From DATKIY01 sp963726755 (GTDB lineage: Bacteria > Actinomycetota > Actinomycetes > JAHEKZ01), in contig CAVSDB010000001.1 of the NCBI GenBank assembly GCA_963726755.1, forward strand, positions 744,001-808,000: a stretch of DNA of 64,000 nt. Direction: 5' to 3'. How positions within the stretch are numbered: position 1 is the first letter of the stretch; each line of letters begins with the position of its first letter. Positions 57,412 to 64,000 of the stretch are shown one piece after another. Both the position numbers and the translations under genes were made by a program. Below the pieces are notes generated by a model. That model saw only the letters and a program-made list of their open reading frames with translations. It did not search any database and was not told where the DNA came from.

Positions 57412-57972
57412 CTAACGCTTGCGCTTTTCGGGATCAGCCAACTTCATCTTGTCGAGGATGTTGTTGACGTACCACGTAGCGGGTCGCGTTTTCGCCTCCT
57501 GATGCCACTACCGCGGTCCGCCAACTCGTACTGCCAAATGGCCCGCGCAATCTGGTCTACCTCTTCGTCTGTCAGCGGACCGTCGTTCTTCATCACCGCC
57601 GACGTCGAAACGAACTCCGAAGAAATCTGACCAACCTTGGTAGACGTGACCCCATACATCGACGGGGTACGACAGAGAAACAACGCCAGTTGTTTGGGGA
57701 CCGTTGACATCGACAGACGCGATCTTTCCATTGCCCACCGAAAGTGCGGCGTGACCATGGTTTGAAGAGGTCCACCAACACCAAGCGCCGCGTGGGGGAG
57801 GACCGGACCGCATCTCCTTATGTGCCCTCACGAGTTCAACACCTGCGTTGGCGTCGGCGCAGTTCGCACTGGGGATATCGGTAGCAATCCATGTGTGGTT
57901 CAGGCACATGCCGACGTCGGACGGCTTGTTCGACAGGAACCACTTGATGCGGTCGTTCGGGCTACGCGGCAC
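57412..57972 (-). CDS. Lysin-like cysteine peptidase/amidase with helical tail (frameshifted)
   Basis: About 186 residues. NlpC/CHAP-like features are a candidate nucleophile in DVGMCLNHTW and His in SSNHGHAALSVGNG, followed by VDVNGPQTTGVVSLSYPVDV and YQGWSDFFGVRF, as in actinobacteriophage lysins. After shifts near 57598 and 57490 the chain continues LTDEEVDQIARAIWQYEL and ends VNNILDKMKLADPEKRKR. The tail module recurs at 19098. No signal peptide. Catalytic assignment is tentative. Confidence 0.62.
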
Positions 57973-58225
57973 TTTGAAGGTCCTTCCTCGCTCTGACCTT
58001 CCCCCACTCCTTCTGTTCTAGCCCTGGACTGGGTCGGGCGCAAGGGACTAGGCGTTGCATCCAGCGGTTCGGCCGGCGAGTCAGCACCCCCATAAAGGGC
58101 TACTCGATCCCCGCCGCGAGCAGCCAGAAGAGCCATCGGCAAGACCTCGCCTAGTGGCTACTGTCAATCGCAGTCACTGCCACATTGGTCCGTGCCACCT
58201 CAAGATCGTTGAATGGGGAGAAGCC

Positions 58226-59397
58226 ATGAACAATCGAAGGCTCGCCGTCGCACTTCTGGCCGTCAGCACCACCGCAGCCGTCGTGGCCCTCACCGGGCCA
58301 ACGTCATTTGCCGGAGGCCATCACTCGACCACCCATGTCAAGCGCCTCGGCCACGTGACCGCGATGTACGACACGGGCGTGACCCCACCGCCCGCGGCCA
58401 CTTCCGCGCGAGCGGGTGGCGGTCTACAGAGTTGGACGCGAACCGTCACTGATGGCAGCTCGTTCACGTACCGCATGGTGGGCAAGAGCCCGTTCGTCCG
58501 ACAGACCAATCCAGTGACGACGGTCAAGACCGCATTGGTGCCACTCATCATCCACTTCCCGGACGCGAAGGTCTGGGACCCGACGGTCGGTGACAGTTGT
58601 GACGCCACGAGCGCCGTGACGCGGACGATGAACTCTCCAATTGTGCAGGCCAAGGAAATGGAAGTTCGGCGGTACACGTGTTGGTAAGGGTCAGTTCACC
58701 GACGCCTTCCAGCGCGCAAACTTCTTCTCCCAGACGAAGTCGACCGGGCGCAACCCGGGGTACCACGTCAACCTGAACTACCTACTCCAGCCGGCCATCA
58801 CCGTGAATGTGCCAGGAAGCGCGTGCTGCCGAAGGGACACTTGCCTGTGGCAATGGCACTCTCGGAGCGATTGAGATCAACTGGTTGGACAACTACATCC
58901 AAACCGTCTTGCTCCCGCAACTCCAGAGTCAGGGCTTTGGCAAGAAGACCTTCCCGCTATTCCTTCTTGGGAACGTCGTGGAGTACATCGGTACTTCCGC
59001 CAACTGCTGTGTGCTGGGCTTCCACAGCGCTACGTCCACCGCGCCAAGCGCTCAGACCTACTCGGTGTCCATGTACGACAACACGTCGGCATTCGGAGGG
59101 TCCGCCGATGTTTCGGTTCTTTCGCACGAGGTCGCGGAGTGGATGGACGATCCCTTCGTCAACAATGCGACCAACCCTTGGGGGAACATCGGCCAGGTCG
59201 TGGGATGCCAAGCCAACCTCGAGACTGGAGACCCGCTCACCGGAACTGTTCAGAGTGTGTCGATGAACGGTAAGGCGTACCACCTTCAGGAGAACGCGTT
59301 CGCCTCGTGGTTCTATCACCAGGTCCCGAGCAAGAGCGTGAACGGGTGGTACTCCAACTTGGGAACGTTCACCACCCCAGCGGCACCTTGTCCGTAG
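58226..59397 (+). CDS. Secreted metalloprotease-like protein with HEVAE motif (frameshifted)
   Basis: About 390 residues. Signal peptide MNNRRLAVALLAVSTTAAVV ending near SFAGG; GGGGAGAAGCC upstream. The C-terminal part has VLSHEVAEWMDDPFVNN, an HExxE-type motif with following Asp, like zinc-site variants of metalloproteases. Frame breaks lie near 58676 (MEVRRY to VGKGQFTDAFQRANFF) and near 58830. Several Cys pairs fit an exported protein. Family not firmly recognised. Confidence 0.65.
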
Positions 59398-59425
59398 GCA
59401 GTCTTTGGCGTCAACGTCGATCTGG

Positions 59426-59764
59426 CTACATCGAAACTTGACCGCGCGTCCCCAGTTGCACCAAAACGACACCGACGACAACAACGGCGATACCCGCTGC
59501 GCTGATGAGCGATATGCGATCGTCGAAGATTGCGATGCCAAGCAATGTCACGAACGTCACGCCGAACGCTGACCAGATCGCGTACACGATGCCGATCGCA
59601 ATCCCGCTGCGCAGGATGAGCGACAACAAGAAGAACGATCCGGCGTATCCGATGACGACAACGGCCGATGGCCACAATTTCGTGAACCCGTCCGCGACAC
59701 GAAGGAAAAGGGTTGCGGTTACCTCAAGGGAAATCGCCATCGCAAGCATCAGCCAGGTCGGCAT
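59426..59764 (-). CDS. SMR-family small multidrug transporter
   Basis: 112 residues, four membrane helices. The essential Glu is in helix 1 (MAISLEVTATLFLRVADGFT); GIVYAIWSAFGVTF carries the conserved aromatic. EmrE/QacE type proton-coupled export of cations; the substrate is not certain. One base separates it from the DUF2231 stop. Confidence 0.9.
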   Translation of the reverse strand: MPTWLMLAMAISLEVTATLFLRVADGFTKLWPSAVVVIGYAGSFFLLSLILRSGIAIGIVYAIWSAFGVTFVTLLGIAIFDDRISLISAAGIAVVVVGVVLVQLGTRGQVSM

Positions 59765-59765
59765 G

Positions 59766-60269
59766 TCAGCCGCCTGCTCCGCTGTTGGTTGTGGCGACGG
59801 TCCCGCCCCAGACGGCGTTCGCACCGCTGTGACCCACCCGCACAACCCAGACGCCAGCGGCGAGCGCGACAATCACTGACACGACGCCTAGCGAAATTGT
59901 CAGACCAACTCCGTAGGGCTGGTGTTCCTCTTCTCGCCGCCCCACCCACCACAGTGCGATGGCCACGAGGAACAGTGGGATGACGAAGTAGAGCATCTTC
60001 TGGCCCAAGTCAGCATGCGTCGTCACCTTTTCTGACGTGATGCCGAGATCCCTCTGGAAGTTCTCGCCGCTGAACTTGGCTAGCAGTGTGCCAACTAGGG
60101 CGCCGAGGGCGAACAGCGCGACCAGCCCGCCGTATCGCTCACGCCACCGGGGGACGAAGGCAATCAGCATCACCCCGATGGCCGCGAGGGGGATGAGAAC
60201 GATGGCAGCGTGGACAACGAGGGGGTGGAGGGGAATTCCACCGATGGTGTGAGGCACTGGTCCAGTCAA
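59766..60269 (-). CDS. DUF2231 membrane protein
   Basis: 167 residues, four membrane helices. Starts MTGPVPHTIGGIPLHPLVVH; the HPLVVHA His motif is typical of DUF2231. Possibly metal or heme linked. Co-transcribed with the SMR gene. Confidence 0.88.
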   Translation of the reverse strand: MTGPVPHTIGGIPLHPLVVHAAIVLIPLAAIGVMLIAFVPRWRERYGGLVALFALGALVGTLLAKFSGENFQRDLGITSEKVTTHADLGQKMLYFVIPLFLVAIALWWVGRREEEHQPYGVGLTISLGVVSVIVALAAGVWVVRVGHSGANAVWGGTVATTNSGAGG

Positions 60270-60293
60270 TCATCGTTGGGGCAAGATGCCTTT

Positions 60294-61136
60294 ATGGGCG
60301 ATGAGCAAATAGCCGCAGACGATGCCGAGTACCTGGACCCTGGGTACGACGCGGATACCCCACGTGGGGACAACCTCGTCAACGACTTCTTTCGATCCGA
60401 GAAGGACGCTTGGCGCCGCTGGGCGGAAGCCGGTACCGGACGTCACGGCGCCGATGACGAGATCGGCACCGCCTGGATCGACAACTGCTCTCCTTCGTTC
60501 TTCGCCAACGCGGTGTACTGGAGTCGCCCGTTAGACGCCGACGCCGCGGCGGGTGCGGTCGCTGACGCCAAGGCTGCTTTCGCGGAGGCACCAGGTGGTG
60601 GCTTCCTACTCTTCAGCGCGCATTCCACGCCGGATCTCAGGCAGTACGGGATGGTCCCCATCGGGCACCCACCCCTTATGGTGCGGTCGCCGACGGGCTA
60701 CCCACCCCCCGCACATCACCCAAGCGGGCTGCACATCCATCCGGTTCGTGACGAGCGAGAATTGCGGGCGTTCGACCGGACGGTGATCGCAGGGTTCCCG
60801 ATTCACGAGATGGAAACGTCAGCAACTGGCGAGTTGGTTCCCACCGCACTCTTGGATGATGACCACTGGCGCTTCTACGTCGGTTGGGACGACGACGGGC
60901 GACCCATTGCGACGTCAGCTGCGTTTGTGAGCGACGACACCACGACGGTGAACCTGGTCTCCTGCATTCCCGAGGCGCGACAACACGGGTTCGGTCATGC
61001 GCTCTCGTGGGCCGCGACGCTGTCGGACCCCGACAAGCCGGCGTTGCTGATCGCGTCCGACGACGGAGCACCGCTGTATCGCGACATGGGATACCTCACG
61101 ATGACCCGGATCACGATGTGGCTCGGATCCCGCTGA
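60294..61136 (+). CDS. GNAT-family acetyltransferase
   Basis: 280 residues from MGDEQIAADDAEYLDP. The C-terminal GNAT fold (EARQHGFGHALSWAATLSDP, APLYRDMGYLTMTRITMWLG) follows an N-terminal divergent half. Overlaps the Nif3 start by 19 bp. Substrate unknown. Confidence 0.82.
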   Translation: MGDEQIAADDAEYLDPGYDADTPRGDNLVNDFFRSEKDAWRRWAEAGTGRHGADDEIGTAWIDNCSPSFFANAVYWSRPLDADAAAGAVADAKAAFAEAPGGGFLLFSAHSTPDLRQYGMVPIGHPPLMVRSPTGYPPPAHHPSGLHIHPVRDERELRAFDRTVIAGFPIHEMETSATGELVPTALLDDDHWRFYVGWDDDGRPIATSAAFVSDDTTTVNLVSCIPEARQHGFGHALSWAATLSDPDKPALLIASDDGAPLYRDMGYLTMTRITMWLGSR

Positions 61137-61936
61137 CGCTGCGCGACGTTGTCGCGACGCTTGACGCTCAGTATCCGCCGGCGATGGCCGAGGAGTGGGA
61201 CGCCATCGGTTTGGTCTGCGGACGACCGGACGACGTCGTGCGAAAGGTGCTGTTCGCGGTTGACCCGCATCCTGACGTCGCCGCGGAGGCGCTCGAATGG
61301 CAGGCCGACTTGATCGTGACGCACCACCCCCTGTTCCTGGCGCCAGTACACGGCGTCAGCGATGGTTGGAAAGGCGCGATCGTCCATGACCTCATCAGCG
61401 CCAATGTCGGGCTCTTCTGCGCTCACACCAATGCCGACGTCGCTGAGGGTGGCGTGAACGACGCACTCGCCGCGATTCTCGGGGTCCAGGATGCGACAGC
61501 CCTTGATCCCGACACCGGGCTTGGTCGTATCGGGTCACTCGCCGCCGCCACCTCACTGGACGCATTCGCTGCGGGGGTCGTCGAGGTGCTCCCAGGCACA
61601 CCCGGCGGCGTTCGAATCGCTGGAGACCTAGACGCCACGGTCCGCGTTGTGGCGGTGTGTGGGGGAGCCGGTGGCGCCCTGATCGACCAGGCGCGAGACC
61701 TTGGCGCGGATGTTTTCGTCACCGCTGACTTACGTCACCATCGAGCGGCGGACGCTGGTTGCGACGGAGGTCCGGCTCTGATTGATGCCAGTCATTGGGC
61801 GACGGAATGGCCGTGGCTCCCCGAGGCCGCTCGCCGACTGGTGCAAACGCTCGAGTCGGCCGGCACTACCGTGGAGACCCGAGTGTCCACGCTGGTCACC
61901 GACCCGTGGACGCAGCACCGCCAGACGAGTAGTTGA
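61118..61936 (+). CDS. Nif3-like dinuclear metal center protein
   Basis: 272 residues; a GTG start (VARIPLTLRDVV) inside the end of the GNAT gene. Metal ligands in LIVTHHPLFLAPV and FCAHTNADVAEGGVNDALA, and late DLRHHRAADA. Rv2230c-type hexameric protein, sometimes called GTP cyclohydrolase 1 type 2; exact reaction unclear. Confidence 0.92.
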   Translation: MARIPLTLRDVVATLDAQYPPAMAEEWDAIGLVCGRPDDVVRKVLFAVDPHPDVAAEALEWQADLIVTHHPLFLAPVHGVSDGWKGAIVHDLISANVGLFCAHTNADVAEGGVNDALAAILGVQDATALDPDTGLGRIGSLAAATSLDAFAAGVVEVLPGTPGGVRIAGDLDATVRVVAVCGGAGGALIDQARDLGADVFVTADLRHHRAADAGCDGGPALIDASHWATEWPWLPEAARRLVQTLESAGTTVETRVSTLVTDPWTQHRQTSS

Positions 61937-61946
61937 GGAGTTCGCC

Positions 61947-62690
61947 CTGAACGCCGCGCCCGAGGAGCAGCTGTTGCTGCTGGATCTGCAGGCCATCGAC
62001 TCCACGCTGGATCAACTTGCGCACCGCAAGGCGAACCTTCCTGAGGTGGCCGAACTCGCGCAGCTGGCCAGCGAGCAGGCGGATATCAAGGACTCGATCG
62101 TCGGCGCCAGTACGCAGGCGTCGGATGTACGACGTGAGCAGGACAAGCTCGAGTCGGACATCGAGCAGGTGCGGCAGCGCATGGACCGTGACCAGAAGCG
62201 CCTGGACGAAGGCAGCGTGAGCTCGGCAAAAGAACTCGAGAGCCTGCAGCACGAAATCGCCTCCCTACAACGACGCCAGGGTGACTTGGAGGACGCCGAA
62301 CTCGAAGTGATGGAACAACTCGAGGGAATCGAGTCCGAGGTCACCAAGTTCGAGGCGGCTCAGGAACGCATCACCGCCGACGCTGCCGATGCTGAGCGTC
62401 GACGTCTTGCCGCTCTTGACGAAATCACCAAGGACACCGAGTTCGCTGAACAGCAGCGCGCGGTTGTCGTACCGAAGATCAGTGGCGAACTCATCGCCTT
62501 GTACGACAAGATTCGCGCTCAGCATGGTGGAGTCGGCGTGGTCGCGATCAAGCAACGTCGCTGCGACGGTTGCCGACTCGAGATGACCCCCACCGACGTC
62601 GGACGCGTGCGCGAAGCGGCCGACGACGTGGTGTTGCGGTGCGAGGAGTGTCGCCGGATTCAGGTGCGCACTGAAGAGTCGGGCATCTGA
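61947..62690 (+). CDS. C4-type zinc-ribbon coiled-coil protein
   Basis: About 247 residues. A long coiled coil (about 20-190, QVRQRMDRDQKRLDEGSVSS and so on) is followed by a zinc ribbon, RRCDGCRLEM and VVLRCEECRRIQ. The start is uncertain: GAGGAG precedes a CTG in LNAAPEEQLLLLDLQ, and no ATG or GTG is in frame nearby. Rv2229c type; may bind nucleic acid or act with the neighbouring RNase H. Confidence 0.88.
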   Translation: MNAAPEEQLLLLDLQAIDSTLDQLAHRKANLPEVAELAQLASEQADIKDSIVGASTQASDVRREQDKLESDIEQVRQRMDRDQKRLDEGSVSSAKELESLQHEIASLQRRQGDLEDAELEVMEQLEGIESEVTKFEAAQERITADAADAERRRLAALDEITKDTEFAEQQRAVVVPKISGELIALYDKIRAQHGGVGVVAIKQRRCDGCRLEMTPTDVGRVREAADDVVLRCEECRRIQVRTEESGI

Positions 62691-62692
62691 CC

Positions 62693-63817
62693 ATGGCTCG
62701 ACGCTTCATCGTCGAGGCTGACGGCGGGTCGCGAGGCAATCCCGGTCCCGCCGCGTACGGCACGGTCGTTCGCGACGCAGAGACCCGCGAATTACTTTAC
62801 GAAGAAGGCGCGACGATCGGCGTCGATACCAACAACGTTGCCGAGTACCGCGGACTCATCGCGGGACTGCTTGCCGTACGGGGGATCGACCCGACCGGAC
62901 AAGTCGAGGCGCGATTGGACTCCAAACTCATCGTCGAGCAGATGAGTGGTCGCTGGAAGATCAAGCACGAGAACATGCGGCGCCTTGCACTGCAGGCACG
63001 AGAGGCACTTCCCCCCGAGCAAGTGACGTACACCTGGGTACCGCGCGAGAACAACAAAGTCGCGGACGCGCTGGTGAATTCCGCGCTCGACGGCACGCCA
63101 GTGCGTCGTCGTGCGAGCGCGACGACGCCAACCCCCGGTCCGACTGACGCTGAACCGCAACGCGCTCCCAACGTCCTCGCGGGCTGGTCGCCGACACATC
63201 CGGTCGTGACGACTACTGCATTGCTGCGCCACGGCGAGACCGCACACACCATGCACAAACGGTTCAGCGGTTGGGGCGGCGACGATCCGTCGCTGTCTGA
63301 GATTGGCCGGACGCAGGCTTCTCGCGCTGGCCAGCACCTGGCCGACAACGGCGGAGCAGATGTCATCGTCACTTCGCCAATGGCTCGTACTCGTCAGACC
63401 GCCGAGCTGGTGGCGGAGGCTCTCGGGTTGCCCGTGAAGATCGAGGATGGCCTTCGTGAGTGTGCTTTCGGTGAATGGGACGGCAAGACGTTCGCGGAAG
63501 TCCAGAAGGCTGATCCCGAGGGCATCACTAAGTGGCTGTCTTCGACCTCGATCGCTCCTCCCGGGGGAGAGTCGTTCGACGAAGTTGCGGCGCGAGTGCT
63601 CGATGCCCGCGATCGCCTCCTTGCTGAATATGCCGGAACGTCAATGGTGTGGGTCACTCACGTCACACCGTTGAAGACATTGGTACGGCTGGCTCTCGAT
63701 GCCCCGCCACACGCGTTGTACCGGATGCAGCTCGCACCGGCATCTCTAACGACCCTGCAGTGGTTCGGCGACGGAAACGCGTGCCTGCAGACGTTCAACG
63801 ACACCTCCCACCTGTGA
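62693..63817 (+). CDS. Bifunctional RNase HI / histidine phosphatase
   Basis: 374 residues. RNase HI domain with acidic residues in VEADGGSRGNPGPAAYG, NNVAEYRGLIAGL, ARLDSKLIVEQMSGR and NNKVADALVNSAL. A Pro-rich linker follows, then a phosphoglycerate-mutase-like phosphatase with LLRHGETAH, SPMARTRQTAELV and WVTHVTPLKTL. Same architecture as Rv2228c (RNase H plus CobC-like). Two bases after the zinc-ribbon gene. Confidence 0.95.
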   Translation: MARRFIVEADGGSRGNPGPAAYGTVVRDAETRELLYEEGATIGVDTNNVAEYRGLIAGLLAVRGIDPTGQVEARLDSKLIVEQMSGRWKIKHENMRRLALQAREALPPEQVTYTWVPRENNKVADALVNSALDGTPVRRRASATTPTPGPTDAEPQRAPNVLAGWSPTHPVVTTTALLRHGETAHTMHKRFSGWGGDDPSLSEIGRTQASRAGQHLADNGGADVIVTSPMARTRQTAELVAEALGLPVKIEDGLRECAFGEWDGKTFAEVQKADPEGITKWLSSTSIAPPGGESFDEVAARVLDARDRLLAEYAGTSMVWVTHVTPLKTLVRLALDAPPHALYRMQLAPASLTTLQWFGDGNACLQTFNDTSHL

Positions 63818-63826
63818 GTTGGGGAC

Positions 63827-64000
63827 TCAGATCTCGGCGACGATGATGTCGACGTGTCGAGGATGGTCTGGCTTCGCGGCCTTCTCTGCAGTTTCGTAGC
63901 CGAGTACACCAAGCAGGTCGATAAGTTCGTTGACACTGCTCGGTGTCGACGATTGGCGCGAAAGGTCACGTACCAGACGCCCCTTGGTTGCCTTGTTGTG
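63827..64000 (-). CDS. yaaA: Peroxide stress protein YaaA-like (partial, C-terminus)
   Basis: The last 57 codons read HNKATKGRLVRDLSRQSSTP then VNELIDLLGVLGYETAEKAA and HVDIIVAEI. The HNKATKGRLVR segment is typical of the actinobacterial YaaA/UPF0246 C-terminus. The gene enters from the right edge and converges on the RNase H fusion. Confidence 0.75.
   Translation of the reverse strand, partial: HNKATKGRLVRDLSRQSSTPSSVNELIDLLGVLGYETAEKAAKPDHPRHVDIIVAEI

Overview
The window is high-GC actinobacterial chromosome. Three things show this. The block from about 36.4 to 63.8 kb carries the actinobacterial order DUF3145 / accD-fabF-acpP-fabH-fabD-PucR regulator / aceE / DUF3052 / AhpE / tRNA-Val / Nif3 / C4 zinc-ribbon / RNase HI-phosphatase fusion. 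Many genes start with GTG. Typical actinobacterial families (DUF1918, DUF3052, DUF3145) are present. The fab gene content (FabH, single FabF, PucR-type FasR) is closer to Streptomyces or Nocardioides relatives than to Mycobacterium.

Layout. 0-1.8 kb: a divergent urease (ureC cut by the window edge, plus a fused ureAB) and a CAU tRNA. 1.8-8.1 kb: an IS481-like element directly at the tRNA 3' end, flanked by a 13-bp direct repeat. It is followed by accessory genes (two DUF4386 membrane proteins, XRE-cupin regulator, CPYC flavin oxidoreductase, YCII protein) and a second, truncated IS481-like end. 8.1-17.7 kb: surface and signalling genes, namely a LamG protein, GNAT, pentapeptide-DinB protein, methyltransferase, a membrane GGDEF-EAL enzyme, a TasA-like/SipW-like/LamG operon and a chemoreceptor. 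17.8-26 kb: a ROK regulator and a carnitine-type catabolic cluster (CaiD-like hydratase, acyl-CoA dehydrogenase, two hot-dog thioesterases, carnitine dehydrogenase, BKACE cleavage enzyme) with a divergent IclR regulator. 26-36 kb: a large zinc-ribbon/cyclase/AAA/TPR protein and a UPF0104 flippase-like gene, separated by a long inverted repeat; then gnd-zwf-pgl, an amidase and a DUF456 gene. 36-53.5 kb: fatty-acid synthesis and pyruvate dehydrogenase core genes. 53.5-59.4 kb: a plastic stretch after tRNA-Val with an integrase relic, FN3 relic, FG-GAP and LamG secreted proteins, a lysin-like protein and a metalloprotease-like protein. 59.4-64 kb: SMR transporter, DUF2231, GNAT, and the conserved Nif3 / zinc-ribbon / RNase H-phosphatase / YaaA group.

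How genes work together. gnd, zwf and pgl form an overlapping operon for the oxidative pentose phosphate pathway. accD-fabF-acpP-fabH-fabD form a tightly packed type II fatty-acid operon downstream of FasR, with a perfect 17-bp palindrome at the fasR-fabD junction. The 20-25 kb genes can be assembled into a route from gamma-butyrobetainyl/crotonobetainyl-CoA through carnitine to glycine betaine. The SipW-like peptidase probably processes the TasA-like protein and possibly the LamG protein beside it.

Data caution. At least 25 single-base indels interrupt otherwise well-conserved coding sequences, including housekeeping genes such as zwf, pgl and accD. Some lie in homopolymer runs. I read most as sequencing or assembly errors, so frameshifted genes are annotated as one locus from their true start to their true stop. 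The IS481 transposase also carries in-frame stops and may be a genuine pseudogene. No CRISPR array, rRNA or replication origin was seen.
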